Assembly: GCA_036873135.1 (NCBI GenBank)
Contig: JAPTYO010000007.1
Location: forward strand, 29,556,763 to 29,620,762
Reading direction: 5' to 3'
From: Clarkia xantiana subsp. parviflora
Taxonomy: Eukaryota > Streptophyta > Magnoliopsida > Myrtales > Onagraceae
DNA length: 64,000 bases
Positions within the stretch are counted from its first letter, which is position 1; each line of letters opens with the position of its first letter. The position numbers were made by a program, and so were the translations under genes. This document shows positions 1 to 12,056 of this stretch, piece by piece. Below the pieces are notes generated by a model. It was not told the origin of the DNA, made no database searches, and saw only the letters and a program-made list of their open reading frames with translations.

Positions 1-910
1 TTATGCTTCGAATCGAGCTACAATTACTTTATTCAATAACTCCGAATCTCGAAATAACCATAATTTTAGTAATTGAAACGAACAATGATTGATGTATGAC
101 AATGCTTTAGTTCTTGATCTGAAAAACCGCATATTTAATCCATGGTTGTCGTGCATATAGTCGAGAACATTGAGTTGGACACTACATATGAGTAGATTCA
201 CGAGTGAATCACGTCAAATGATTTGTGTCCTTATAAAACATTTCCCAGCTTTTACTCATGATATACAAGGCGTACTAGGGACGCACTTTATCAACGAGGT
301 TTAACCCTTCGTATCTTCGTATAGGACCTACTCGGTCCTGTTCTCTTCATGCTATGCCGATCATGGTTGACTTCTTTCGAGTTTAGAATGGTGAGCAGAT
401 AAGGTTTCTCTTTTACTGCTGTGGTCACTGTACTTGATTAGGCTCAAGGTTATTGAGTCCCGTCAACATCAGATAACCATATACATCCTTTCCATGCTGA
501 CCTTTCATTGCAAAAGTCTCGAGCGGCTTTTACACCAGCTTCCATGGAAAGATAGAAGATTATCACGTTCAACTGAAATGTTTAGCTTTTGTATCCTTAT
601 TTCCACCGAGGTGGATGCAATGGTTCACTAAGCTGCAACATTGCCTGGTTGCAACTGAAGTCTTCTTCAACCCCTTTTTACCAAATTTGAATGTATCACC
701 ACATATGCGTTCAGATCATCGAAGAACCTACTCCCGTGTTTGGTGAAACAAATGATTACATTCGTCTCTCATTGTCCAAATCATACAGACTACTATATTC
801 ATAAGTGTTTGTCCTCTCCACTTTTCGGAATCGTGGTAGAGAGTTCAACACGTACTCCTTTAATTCATGATGATTCACACCATCAAGATTGCAAAGAAAA
901 TCGAATCGCA
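1..910. other. Unassigned sequence at the left edge, probably inside a minus-strand LTR element
   Basis: No convincing coding region is visible. The reading frames are short and resemble no family I know. The minus-strand Copia leader to the right (911-3102) keeps its similarity to the other Copia copy only up to the point where gag should start. These 910 bases replace the expected gag gene. They may be the body of a non-autonomous derivative or flanking DNA joined by deletion. Confidence 0.4.
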
Positions 911-1904
911 CTAATTCAACCAATTCATATTAACGCATCGATGATTATACAAAAATCAGGGAGACAATAACATTTTGAGAAAGAATCGCATACATCAAAT
1001 ATCTATTAAGATGGAATCCGACAAATAATGATTCCTTAGTCATCTAAACAAACCGACCGCCAGTAAACCAATGGAAGATGGATGTGAAAGAGTTCACACT
1101 ATCGTCGTCTTCTATCCAATAGATCAGTCTGTTAAAAACGGTTTAAATCGCAAATTACTGGAACGGGAATTTTAAAATAAGCATACCTGATCTTGGCTTT
1201 CCCAAGGCCCTTTTGTTTTGGAGAAAAAAATAATAATTCCGATGAATTCACTCATGCATACACAATTCTACAATCCATGCAAATTATCATATGCTAGTAA
1301 CATTCATCATACATACCACACACATGCTCACGCGTCATGCGTCTAATGTTCCGAGGAACTCATGCTTGCATTTATAATTCTACTTCTAAGTAAATTATCA
1401 AACGCAACTACATCCTTAACATTCTAGCATACGTGTCAAACATGTAACATCCACATCAATCATACATATTTGGCGACTGGTTTTCGGTTTTAAAATAATT
1501 TTAAACATTAGGGGCTGATTTGCAATTCATGCTTATATTCAATCACGCAAGCTTCTAGACATGAATCCTAGGCATTTTCAACCATCACAGCATGTCTATT
1601 CTAGTGCGCAAACCATATATTTAACCAGGGCTCCGCCCACAACATGTAATATCCAGCTAGCTTGACTTAGTCAAGACAACAGTTCTAATCATGCATAAAT
1701 ATATATTGAATAATAAAAAATTTCAATTCAACCCACTAATTTAACCAGTCCCAAAAACATGTATCTCCGAGATCCATCCCCATAATCAAAACAAGGCATA
1801 AAGGTTAGCAACCCTATGAGCAGTGTTAGTCCATTTCGAGGTTCGAAAACATTTGGATTTTAAAACTTGACCTCCTATTTTAATTGACTTGAATTCAGTT
1901 TGGA

Positions 1905-2170
1905 AAACATTGTTCGGTTCAGTCAATTTCAGTCCGTTTCTGAAAATCTGGTTCGGTCCGGTCCGAAAATTCGGTTTGGTCCGGTCCGGTCCGGCAAAAA
2001 TCCGGTTCGGTCCGGTTTTTAATTTAAAAAAATATGGTTCGGTCCGGACCGGTCCAAGAAAATTGGGTTCGGTTCAACACTCAAAACCGGTTCAGTTAGA
2101 TCCACTTAATTACCCCGGTCCGACCCGACCTGAATAGGTCGAACCGATTGAGAAAATCCGGTTCGGTTTA
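1905..2170. repeat. Degenerate GGTTCGGTCCGG-type repeat inside the Copia leader
   Basis: Short imperfect repeats of GGTTCGGTCCGGTCCGG follow one another for about 260 bases. The same block appears in the other leaders at about 8170-8430 and 26400-26720, so it belongs to this element family and is not host sequence. It creates spurious short ORFs rich in Arg, Pro and Gly. Confidence 0.75.
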
Positions 2171-2328
2171 ATTTCGTCCCGGTTTAACATATTGGACCGG
2201 CCCAATAATTAAAATGTAAAAATGTTGGGCTGAAATGTTTACTTGTGGCCCAAGTAGGGTTTTAAATCCATTAAAATATTAAACTTAGCCACCAAGTAAC
2301 ATTAATTATATAAAATAATTTCCAATAT

Positions 2329-2331
<3 letters not shown>

Positions 2332-2391
<60 letters not shown>
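2332..2391. repeat. (AT)n microsatellite
   Basis: About 60 bases of alternating AT inside the Copia leader. A second, shorter AT run lies at about 2498-2520. The equivalent leader near 7970-8040 has much shorter runs, so this tract expanded after insertion. Confidence 0.9.
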
Positions 2392-2395
<4 letters not shown>

Positions 2396-2486
2396 GCACA
2401 CACAAACATATATATATATATATTTCTAAGATTCTTTCTTTAAGATTAAATCAATCAACAATATATATATATGTAAATTTCGGCAC

Positions 2487-2520
<34 letters not shown>

Positions 2521-3102
2521 TTTATTTATTGTCAATCTCTTTAATGGGGAAACAAATAACTGACAATATATTTTCTCAATCTTTTAGGTAACTAAATATA
2601 TCAATAATATCTTTAACCCTATTTAAATATTTAGATATATTGATAGTTATATATTTCTATATATTTTAATGTGAATCTATCCTAATGTTCCTAATTATAG
2701 ATATATTGTTACCTTAATTAAATATTAAAATATGGTAAACAATATCCCTAGGTGGTTCGGCCGAAACTTGTAATTTGGTGCCTAAGAAATTTGAAAAATT
2801 TACCTTGTAATTCATCGTAGGGTTCGACACAAACACCAAATTAGGAACTAGTGGTAAAATTTTAAGATCAAATTTTAATAAGATCTACAATCCAAAGTTT
2901 GATTTTGATAAATATTACCTTTTTCTTGAAGATCATGAACATCAAATAAACCAAGAACATAATGAAAATTTCGGACCACCTTGTACTTAAAATTCAGAAA
3001 ATTTTAAATTTTCTGTTAAAAAAAAATTCGGTCCAAAATTTATATTTTCAAGAACACCAATTTATCAAAATCATGAACTCCTAACACAGGCTCTGATACC
3101 AC

Positions 3103-3700
3103 TGTTAGATTACGGGGAGTAATCACTACGGAAACACTAAAACATGGTACGTGCATGTAACCGAAATTACGCAGAGGAAGAGTTACACATACTCAACAGT
3201 TACCGTAGTCCAAGATCCTTTGAACGAGGGAGTTCTCGATCCTCCGGTCGGGACCCTTAGATGTTCTTGTTAGAGAAGCCCTACGTGGTGCAACTCCACA
3301 ACAAAGCCTCATGTCAATTCTTGACACGAGGACAGATCTTCGGAGAGTTGCTCGAAAGCAATTTGGCACAACCTTGGTGTAGGGAATGGTGCGGCCGAAA
3401 TTGATGTGTGGGAGGAGGGTTTTTCTCTCTAAAACACACTTGTGAGGGAATTATGATTAACCCTAAATATTCCCTAACACCTCTTAATTATAGGAGGAGT
3501 AAAGAGGACAAAAGTCCACTTTACCCCTCACTAATGTTTCGGCCGGCCTATCTATTGGGGAGGCCCAATTTAGGGCCTCCCATGTCAATTGGGATTTGGG
3601 TCTAGCCCAATTACCCTAATGTGACATTTACCCAAGCTCATTAGGTAAACTATACATATTATGGGCTACCAATTACGACGTCCATCACCATATGCTTACA
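3103..3700 (-). mobile_element. LTR of the minus-strand Copia element (inner copy)
   Basis: A 598-bp LTR on the minus strand, starting TGTAAGCATATGG and ending ATCTAACA in its own orientation. The tRNA-Met primer-binding site follows directly at lower coordinates. It is closely similar to 3818-4417 and to the plus-strand LTRs at 6786-7360 and 14659-15257. The ORF spanning about 3408-3605 lies wholly inside the LTR and is not a gene. Confidence 0.88.
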
Positions 3701-3817
3701 GTTTTACCAACAACCAAAAATTAAAAAATTTCTTTTAAAATTTCGGTCAAATTAATGACTTTTCAAGAACACCAATTTATCAAAATCATGATCTCCTAAC
3801 ACAGGCTTTGATACCAC
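3701..3817 (-). mobile_element. Short Copia leader fragment between two LTRs
   Basis: Only 117 bases separate the two minus-strand LTRs. The fragment begins next to the outer LTR with the primer-binding site complement (about 3803-3817) and repeats the first part of the leader that follows the inner LTR. It is leader sequence and not the polypurine region expected before a 3' LTR. Confidence 0.8.
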
Positions 3818-4417
3818 TGTTAGATTACTGGGAGTAATCACTACGAAAACTAAATCATGGTACTTGCTAGTAATCGAAATTACGCAGCGGAAGATTCGCA
3901 CGTACCTCTACAGTTGTCCGTAATCCCAAGATCTTTGCAGGAGGGAGTTCACGATCCTCCGTCGGCACCCGTAGGGGTTCTTGTGAAGGAAGCCCTACGT
4001 GGTATATTCTTCACATCAAAGCCTCTGATCGATTCTTGGCAAGGGACGGATCTCCGGAGTGTTTGCTCGAAGGCTAATTGGCATACCCTTGGTGAGGTAT
4101 TAGGTTCGGCCGAACTATGGTGTATTTGGGGGGAGGGTTTTCTCTCAAATCACCACTTGAAGGGAATTGTGATTAACCCTAATAAACCCCCTAATTTCCC
4201 ATATATATAGGAGGAGTAAAGTGGACAAAAGTCCACTTTACCCCACCCATAATTTAGCAGGCCATATATTGTATAGGGAGGGCCAATTTTGGGCTTCTCA
4301 TGTCAATTGGGATTTGGGTCTGGCCCATTGTCCTAAAGTGACATGTACCCTATTAACTTAGGTAACATATACATATAATGGGCTTCTATTTACGGCGCCC
4401 AACACCATATGCTTACA
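3818..4417 (-). mobile_element. LTR of the minus-strand Copia element (outer copy)
   Basis: A 600-bp LTR with the same ends as the 3103-3700 copy (TGTAAGCATATGG start, AATCTAACA end on the minus strand). The 117-aa ORF at 3857-4210 lies inside it on the opposite strand and is a chance reading of LTR sequence. Confidence 0.88.
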
Positions 4418-5220
4418 TATATTTGTCTATTTTTTAAGATTTTTTTTTTCAAATGTGTTCTTTTTTTTAATATTATTTTAATTATTATTATTTAACTTAA
4501 AGTTTTAGAAGAAATAATTTGTAATAGATACATTACTTATTTGATAAAGTAAATAATAATAAAGCATACTCGCTTTTATTTTATAAAAAAAAAATCAAGA
4601 AAGTAATATTTATATATTAATTATATTTACTAAAAAATATTATATAAAATTATTTTAATTTTATATTTTTATTAAATTTCTTATTATCATTATATTCTCA
4701 GTTTTCTTTTGAGAATCATAAGTATTTTTTATTTTACATTGAATTCTTTTCTTCGTTCAGTATAATGTTTCTTAATTTTTATGCTTTTCAATTTATAAAG
4801 TTATAAAAATAATTGTAGAGATTAATTAATTTCTAAAATATCCAATTTATTTCATTTTTATATTTTATCAACTTACTTAAATAAAATTAAACAACTTTTT
4901 TTTTCTATATGTATTTTTATGCATCTCTTTTTTTAATAAAAAATTACAAAAGTAATTTTAATTATGTATTGACTACAAAATATTTCAACTACAATATATG
5001 TATTCAAAATTGTTAAAAAAATTATTTTTATTTTTTTATTCACCCATTATAGTGCAATTTATTTGTAAGGAGTGCAAAGCTTGTGTTTTTCTATTGTTAG
5101 TGTGGAATATTAAATTTTACCTATTTTATAAATATAACTTTTTTTAAGTTAATGAAGAATTTTAAATTAAATATAGTGCTCCATATGAATTGTTATTCTC
5201 TATATAAATTTAATATTTAT
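4418..5220. other. AT-rich intergenic sequence
   Basis: Very AT-rich, with many homopolymer runs and no ORF, transposon end or RNA gene that I can support. Confidence 0.7.
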
Positions 5221-5439
5221 ATTCATTATATATATATATATATTTGAATTTATCCTATATAATTTTAATAAGTATAATATATAAAAATGAAGCATAATTA
5301 ATTTTATTTTAATTTTTGTAAATTATTAATTGATGTTGTTATGTAACTTTCTTATAAATTGTAACCACTTTAAAAATTTGAATGTAGAGTTTTAGAACAA
5401 TTTTATGGTGTCTCATATTTACAAATATTATGGTATATG

Positions 5440-5476
<37 letters not shown>
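5221..5476. repeat. AT-rich tandem repeat, unit 1 (left of the nested insertion)
   Basis: Contains the ordered landmarks GAAGCATAATTAA, TTATGTAACTT, AATGTAGAG and a TCATATTT segment before an AT microsatellite. The same landmarks recur in the same order three times at 17335-18100. The array was therefore continuous before about 12 kb of retroelements landed in its AT tract. Confidence 0.7.
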
Positions 5477-5481
<5 letters not shown>

Positions 5482-5499
5482 GATTACGGAGCTAAATAC
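5477..5499 (-). mobile_element. First piece of a minus-strand LTR split by a later insertion
   Basis: These 23 bases match the first bases (in + orientation) of the minus-strand LTRs at 3103 and 3818. They end in AATAC. The remainder resumes at 16756 with the same AATAC, so the two pieces once formed one LTR. TATAT lies on the outer side of both pieces, but this is weak evidence because the site is an AT repeat. Confidence 0.75.
5495..5499. repeat. Target site duplication AATAC (left)
   Basis: AATAC immediately before the TGTTAGC start of the composite element. An identical copy sits at 16756-16760 right after its terminal CCAACA. Joining the flanks restores the host LTR. Confidence 0.85.
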
Positions 5500-6022
5500 T
5501 GTTAGCATTTGGGGTTATGGGCCACCGTAATTGGTAGCCCATTAATTAAGGGTCATTAACCTAAGAAATTAGGAATATGCCACATTAGGGATTTTGGGCT
5601 AGGCCTAAAATCACATGTGACATGGGAGGCCCAAAATTGGAGCTCCCACATACACTCCTATATATAGGGACCTTGGGGTGACTTCTTAAGTGATAATTTC
5701 TCCTCCCAAATGTTGAGATTGAAACCCTTCCCCCTAGTCCCTAACCTAGGCCAGCCGAACCTCACAACAAGGAGGTGCCTAAATTGCGACGAGCCATTTA
5801 CTACAAGTAGATCCATCCTGCGATAATCGAAGGAGGCTTTGCTGTGAAGATCACACCGCGTAGGCCTTCTATAACAGGAACCTCTACGGGGTACCGGTTG
5901 GTGGATCGAGAACTCCACTCGAAGATCTTGGGCTGCAAGAAAGGTTTAAGGTATGTGCACTATCTCCGCTGCGTAATTAGTTACCTAGCACGTACCTAGG
6001 GTTTCTTCTTGCATGATTAATC
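5500..6022 (+). mobile_element. 5' LTR, subtype B, lacking its last 14 bases
   Basis: Matches the terminal LTR at 16168-16755 through GCATGATTAATC, then jumps to an inverted LTR instead of finishing ACCATAATCCAACA. It contains the family's GGTGGATCGAGAACTC segment. The minus-strand ORF at 5658-5918 lies inside it and is not a gene. Confidence 0.85.
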
Positions 6023-6786
6023 TGTTAGATTATGAGGAGTAATCACTAATGATACTATATACATGGTATGATGGATATTCGCCCAATTCGGGTTCGTATT
6101 CCGGACTTCGTAAACACGTCAAAATCACATAAACGCTTCGAAAACACATCCCCGAGGTTCAAAACGATCCGGACGCGCGACACACGAGCCCGGACCGGAC
6201 CTCCAGATTGCCCAAGACGACCCGGAGTCGGGATCGCCCGAACCCGACGTAACTCGAGTCATCGTTTGCGACGCGCGTGTTCCCTTTGTGTAATCGGGAT
6301 AAGCGTGCGGAGAACGTCGGTAATCCGGACCTACCCGGATTGTTTAGCAATCCGGAAGTCCCCCGTTCCGGGTACTGCGCGTATTCCGAACCGTTTTGGA
6401 CTTGGGTGTCCGCGGAAGAGTTCTTTTATGGGTTTTGGAGTATTTTGCGAGGACCGAAATGTAAATACGAACCCGAATTGGACAGATATCTAACACGGGG
6501 AAGGGTTTTTCTCTCTAAATAACTCTTATAAGGGAATTATGATTAACCCTAAAAATACCCTAACACCTCTTATTTATAGGATGAGTAAAGTGGACAAAAG
6601 TCCACTTTACCCCACCTAGGGTTTCGGCCGGCCCTCTGTAATTGGGGAGGCCCAATTTTGGGCCTCCCATGTCAATTGGGATTTGGGTCTAGCCCAATTA
6701 CCCTAATGTGACATTTATCAAGTTCATTAGGTAAACTATACATATTATGAGCTACCAATTACGGTGCACATTACCATATACTTACA
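6023..6786 (-). mobile_element. Minus-strand hybrid LTR with a foreign GC-rich middle
   Basis: The outer parts match the minus-strand Copia LTRs: TGTTAGATTATGAGG at 6023 and CATATACTTACA near 6786. The stretch 6068-6500 does not. It is GC-rich and starts and ends with sequences resembling the first bases of the gypsy LTRs near 57.9 and 59.5 kb, facing each other. About 330 bases of normal LTR are missing at the same place, so this is a replacement and not a simple insertion. Confidence 0.65.
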
Positions 6787-7360
6787 GTTAGCATAAGGTG
6801 ATAGGGCGCCGTAATTGGTAGCCCGTTATTATGTATGTGTTACCTAACACAAATGGGTAAATGTCACTTTAGGGTAATTGGGCTAGACCCAAATCCCAAT
6901 TGACATGAGAGGCCCAAAATTGGGCCTCCCACATACTAGGTCCGGCCGAATTGTTTAATGGAGGGCAAATTGGATTTTTGTCCACTTTGCTCCTCCTATA
7001 TAAAGGGCAGTGTTAGGGGTTTTTCACAAGTTATTAACAACTCAACATTAGAGTGACTTAGGGAGAAAATATATCTTCCCCTTTCTCCTAGTTCGGCCAA
7101 ACCATACTCAACAACTAGGGTGTGCAAATTTCTTTCTAAGCAAACACTCCGAAGACCTGTCCCCGTCGAAGAACTATACTTCGTGGGACTTCTTGAATAA
7201 TAACTTGCACGAGGTTTCGTCTGGTGGATCGAGAACTCCCTCCACAAGATCTTGGTGAAGAATACTAAAATGTATGTGCGAATTCTTCCGCTGCGTAATT
7301 CAGATTACTAGCATGTACACGTTTTAGTGTTTCCTAGTATTACGTTCCCGTAATCCAATA
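6786..7360 (+). mobile_element. 5' LTR, subtype A, of the Copia copy
   Basis: A 575-bp LTR beginning (T>A)GTTAGCATAAGG and ending TAATCCAATA. It contains a TATA-like CTCCTATATAAAGGG near 6990-7005, suitable as the element promoter. It pairs with the 3' LTR at 14659-15257. Confidence 0.88.
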
Positions 7361-7362
7361 AG

Positions 7363-7375
7363 GGTATCAGAGCCT
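7363..7375 (+). other. Primer-binding site (initiator tRNA-Met)
   Basis: GGTATCAGAGCC starts two bases after the 5' LTR. This is the usual tRNA-Met priming site of plant Copia elements. It is not a tRNA gene. Confidence 0.85.
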
Positions 7376-9426
7376 GTGTTAGGAGTTCATGATTTTTTAT
7401 AAAATTGGTGTTCTTGAATTTTTGGCAAAACCGAAATTTTGATCTTGAAATTTTAAAATTTTCGAAATTTTTGTGTTTATGTAAGTGCCGAAGTTTTCAT
7501 GATGTTCATAGTTAAATTTGATGTTCATGATCTTCAAGAAAAAGTTGAGTTTTATCAAAATCGATATTTGGATTGTTGATCTTAGTAATATTTTATCTTA
7601 AAATTTGACAAATTTTCAAAATTTGGGTGTTTTTTGCTGAAACCCTAGTAAATTATTAGGTAAAATTTTTAATTTCTTAGGGTACAAGTAATGAAATTCG
7701 GTCGGGCACTAGTTAGGGATATATTGTTTACCATATTTTAATTTTATTAAAGATAACAATATATCTCTAAATTTGAAACATAAGGAAAAGATTCACTATA
7801 TATTTTAAAAGATATAACTATCAATATTTATCTAGTAAATGGATAAATATATATTGATAGGATTTAGTTACCTAAAAGATTGAGAAAATATATTGTCTAT
7901 ATATTTAATTCCTAAACATATATTTGACAATAAATAAAATATATTATATATATTATGGCTGAAATTTACATATATATATATTGTTGAATGATTTATCTTA
8001 TAGATAGAATCTTGGTAATAAATATATATATATATATAGATGATTAGCCAAAATATATATGAATATATTAGTAATATTGGAAATTATTTTATAATTAATA
8101 TTTCTTGGGGATTAAGTTAAGTTTTTAGTGGATTTTAAAACCGTACTTTGCCTCCAAGTTATATTTCGACCGAACCCTAGGGTTTTAGACCGGTCGGTCT
8201 GGGTTAAACTGGACCGGATTTTCTCAATTGGTTCGACCTTTTCGGGTCGGGTCGGACCATGGTAACTAAGTGAATCTAATCAAACCGGTTTTGAGTGATG
8301 AACCAAACCGAACCCTATTTTACTAAACCGGTTTGGACCGAACCAGATTTTTGAAATTAAACCGGACCGAACCGGATTAATAGGAACGAACCAAACCGGA
8401 CCGAAATTGACTGAACCGAACCAGAATTTAAATCGACTTCAGGTCAATTTTTAAAATAGGATGTGATGTCAAATTTTTAAATCCAAATATTTTTTAACTT
8501 TAAATTAGCCTAAACAGCGCTCGAAGGTTTAAAATTTTCACATTTTCGATAAACCTTCATGCCAAGTTACGATTATGGAGATGGATCTCGAAGATGCATG
8601 TTTTTGGACTGATTCAATTAGTGGGCTGAATTGCAATTGTTTACTTTCAATTCCATATATTAATATAATTAGAACTGTCGTCTTGACTATGTCAAGCTAG
8701 CAGGATATTATATTGTGAGCTGAGCTCTGGGATTTAAATATATGGTTTGCGCAATAGGATAGACATGCTGTGATGGTTGAAGTTGCCTAGGATTCATGTC
8801 TAGAAATTCGCATGTTTGATTGTAAGCATGAATTGCAAATCAACCCCTAATATTTTAAAAGTGTTTAAAACTAAATTCCAATCGCCAAATTATGCATGTT
8901 TTGTGTGGAAGTTTCATGTATGACACGTATGCTAGAATGTTAGGGATGTGATAGCATGTGATAATATACTTGAAAGTAGAATTATGTATGCTAACATGAG
9001 TTCCTCAGAACATTAGACGCATGACGCGTATGCATGTTGTATGGTTTGGTCGATGATTACGTCTTGATATGATAATTTGTTAAGTGTAGTAGAATTATAT
9101 ATGCATGCGTAAATTGTCGGATATTTTTAAAACAAAAAGGGCCTTGGGAAAGCCAAGATTGGGTATGCTTATTTCTAAATTCCCGTTCCGGTATTTGCAA
9201 TATAATAACCGTTTTCAAAAGACCGATCTATTGGATTGAAGACGACGATAGTGTCAAATCTTTCACGTGCGCCCTTCCCTCGGTTTACTGGAGGTCGGTT
9301 TGGTCTAGATGTCTGACATATCACTATTTGTCGTATTCCATCTTAATAGATAATCCGATGTTAGCAGTTCTCTCAAAATGTTATTATCTTCCTGATTATG
9401 CATGATTGTCGATGTGTTAGTTTAGA
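7376..9426 (+). mobile_element. Copia untranslated leader
   Basis: About 2 kb of AT-rich leader lies between primer-binding site and gag. It holds the GGACCGG-type repeat block (about 8170-8430) and the segments shared with the leaders at 911-3102 (inverted) and 26041-28863. No ORF of note. Confidence 0.75.
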
Positions 9427-10298
9427 ATGGCTGCAACATGCAATGTTATTTCCCAAATGAACAAAGGAATAAGATTGAATGGAAGTAATTATAAGATCTG
9501 GAACAAGCGGGTTAAGATGGTGATTGCTCAAATGAGGGGTTTAGACCATTTTACTACGAAACATGCACGACCAGAGGGAGAGCTCACAGCTGAACAAAAG
9601 GAATTCCATGATCAATGGGATACCAAGGATCAAGATGTTCGTTCAACCTTGTTGTCTATGCTTGAGGATAACCTCCTCTATAGGTTTGATCACTTGGAGA
9701 CTGCCATGGACCTATGGGACGGTCTCAAGGCAGGGTTTGGTGTTTACACCACAGCCCAAAAGCGGTCGTTAAACATCGCTTTAGACTCCTACAAGATGAA
9801 CCCGAAGCATTCGATGAGGGAGCATGTGATGCACATGTGCAATCTGCTTTCTGAACTCAAGGAGGTAGGAGAAATCCTGTCTGAAGAACAAAAGATCCAG
9901 TGCATGATTCGTTCTTTTCCCGACTCTTGGAATATCATGAAAATGAACCTACCCATTCTACTCATCTCGACACTCTCGAGAAAGTGCAAGTTCATCTTGA
10001 GCTGGAGGAGGATCGACTTAAGGCTGAAAATCCCCAGTCTGAAATGCATATAGCATCCTCTACGCCAGCTGAGAAGAAGGGTAAGCGTAAGAGAAAGGGT
10101 AAATGCCTTCAGAACAAGGCAGAGAAATCAATGGTTCCTAAACCCTAAAAGAAGTTCAAGCGCAAGCAACCCGGTGGCAAAAGGAAAGCAAACAAAGCAC
10201 GTAAAGAGGAAACTCGAACATGCTTTAAGTGTGGTGTGAAAGGACATATGGCTACTGCTTGTACCAACCCCCCAAAGGTACGTGTTGAGAAACAATGA
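9427..10298 (+). pseudogene. Copia gag (UBN2-type), frameshifted
   Basis: Gag is the capsid polyprotein that packages the element RNA. The first frame (9427 to about 9965) starts MAATCNVISQMNKG and carries the DLWDGLKAGF-type capsid segment. Reading then continues in another frame (about 9940-10148). A downstream piece has a clear CCHC zinc knuckle, CFKCGVKGHMATAC (10221-10262). The frame changes and a stop before the knuckle mean no intact Gag can be made. The same protein start recurs at 28894. Confidence 0.88.
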
Positions 10299-11551
10299 TG
10301 AAAGTCATACATTCTCTTTGAGTTCTTCTTACTCGAAAATTAATTCATCTTTCCGATTTAAATTACAGAACTGAGAAGCGGAAAAAGCGTAGACCTGATG
10401 GAGGATGCCCCAGAATGAGAAAGATTGAAAGAGCTTCTTTATCTTTGCTTGCTAAAACTTCAAAAATTTCAGTTTGAGATACTTTTTGAATAAGTTCCTT
10501 GAAAAGAACCTTTTTTTTTCCTTTAAAGCATGTAAGAATGCTGGACCAAGTATCGAGTATCAACCATCTTCTTCGCGCTATTTGGATCTTGGTATTATTA
10601 CTATTCGATACATTGCAGTTTCTTTCTTAATTGTTAGTACTCCATTAAATAATTGATTTTGAAATGTTTAACATGTACGAAACTGATTTGATTGGTTTGA
10701 TTTAAATTTGGAAACGAAACGATTTAGACCATAGGTTAAACCTGGTTTCAGGCGCCACGCGCGTGTGTACCTCGAAAAACGGAAGTACGGATTTAATGAT
10801 TAAGTGTTTTAATAAAAGAATGCTGAATTTTCGTTTGTAACCCTTTGGAAATAACTCATTGATTACTTATACAACAGTAAGAAGTGTGCTTTACAAGCTA
10901 CTACGAACTAGTATAGTATCAACTGTTGCAAAAGGCGAAAGCCCAACGCACGGTCCACGAGGTGGATAAGTCTCTGGATGAGTTAACAAACGAAAGGAAG
11001 TAAGTCAGTAAAATGACACTCCCACTATATGCCTTGAGCGATAAGTTTGGCAAGCACTCATATCAATAACACACTTCAATAAAGCATAGTTTGAAATTAC
11101 ATAATGTTAGAGTTCAACGACAATACATTCCTGCGGGATGAAAAAATAGTTGACTCACATGAATGTAATACTATGTTCCAATAAAATCGGATAAACACGT
11201 TACCATATAGCTAAAGACTGATACGGGTCAAACGTTATCAACATGCGACATTAATTTTTTCATTAAACAAGTATTTGGATAAAGAGTACGGACTACTCTT
11301 GAACAATACACGTTTAAATTAGCTTGAAATAATGGTACTGTGGTCGAACATAAAACATTATAAACCTTGAGGACGAAATTCCACCGCTTAGAAAACAGAC
11401 GAAGTCTTGATCGAACGGGAGATTTTACGGCGATTTTGAATACCCACTTGCTTCGAGTGGGAGATTTGAGTCACGACATAAGTGAATGACCTGGTAAATG
11501 ATGATGGAAACATTTTCATAGTAAATCCAGTGGGAGGGCTTACTCCCCCCC

Positions 11552-11582
<31 letters not shown>

Positions 11583-11632
11583 AAATCATCACTAACGCTG
11601 CGAGTGCGAATCAAGTCGAACCTGACAATCAC
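10299..11632 (+). mobile_element. Degraded Copia interior where protease and integrase are expected
   Basis: This stretch sits between Gag and the end of integrase but shows no recognisable protease or integrase motif. Ordinary AT-rich filler and short chance ORFs are all I see. It also contains a C24 tract followed by an AC run at 11545-11582. The core of pol has been deleted or is too mutated to read. Confidence 0.55.
11545..11582. repeat. Poly-C tract (24 C) followed by (AC)n
   Basis: Twenty-four consecutive C residues run into seven AC repeats. It yields a spurious Gly-rich ORF on the minus strand (11388-11582). Confidence 0.95.
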
Positions 11633-12056
11633 ATGGCTGAACCGATGAATGAGAATCCAATAACGACACAACTAACCATTGTTCTCAGTGGGAGTCGATC
11701 GACCAACTTGGTTCCAGGTCCTAGTGATCAAGGAATTAATCTCGAAGGTAGAATCCCGAGACCGAGAGGTCTTTCAAGGAAATTTGTAGATCAAGGTTCC
11801 AACACTTCCACTATTCCCAGTGGGAGTGATGCTCCGATAAGAAGCATTATTTCGAGTGGGAGAAACGATCAGATTCAAGATGGGATTAACGAGCCTAGAC
11901 AGACTCTAAGGCAACGTACTTCTCCCAAGAAGTATCCTATTGAGAGGGATGAGATATTCACGCTAACGTATGTTGACCAACCGGTAACGGTCGAGCGAGT
12001 GGTGGAAGAACCTCAAGCGAAGGAATGGAGGAAAAAAATGAAAGAGGAAATCGCCT
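11633..12056 (+). pseudogene. Copia pol remnant: integrase tail and start of reverse transcriptase
   Basis: An open stretch of 141 codons with the low-complexity tail that follows Copia integrase. It ends EEPQAKEWRKKMKEEIA, the usual lead-in to the reverse transcriptase domain, and then hits a stop. Further reverse transcriptase sequence follows in other frames. Confidence 0.7.

Larger units (their letters stand above)
911..3102 (-). mobile_element. Copia-type element, 5' leader on the minus strand
   Basis: Read on the minus strand, this is the untranslated leader between an LTR and the gag start. Next to the LTR (about 3088-3102) is the complement of a TGGTATCAGAGCC primer-binding site, which pairs with initiator tRNA-Met. 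The rest matches, in reverse, the leader of the better preserved copy at 7361-9426. It includes the same GGTTCGGTCC-rich block (here about 1905-2170) and the same motif with ACGCATGACGCG (about 1330). Similarity stops at the gag start, and no gag or pol follows inside the window. Confidence 0.8.

Noticed and set aside
3857..4210. 117-codon ORF on the plus strand
   Set aside because: Lies wholly inside a minus-strand LTR. Similar frames recur in the other LTR copies (for example 16853-17125) with no family resemblance.
6068..6493. 141-codon Arg/Pro-rich ORF and its antisense partners
   Set aside because: Reads a GC-rich transposon segment. Open frames exist on both strands because stop codons are rare in GC-rich sequence.
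7363..7375. tRNA-like GGTATCAGAGCC sequences at several sites
   Set aside because: They are retroelement primer-binding sites next to LTRs. No cloverleaf can be formed around them.
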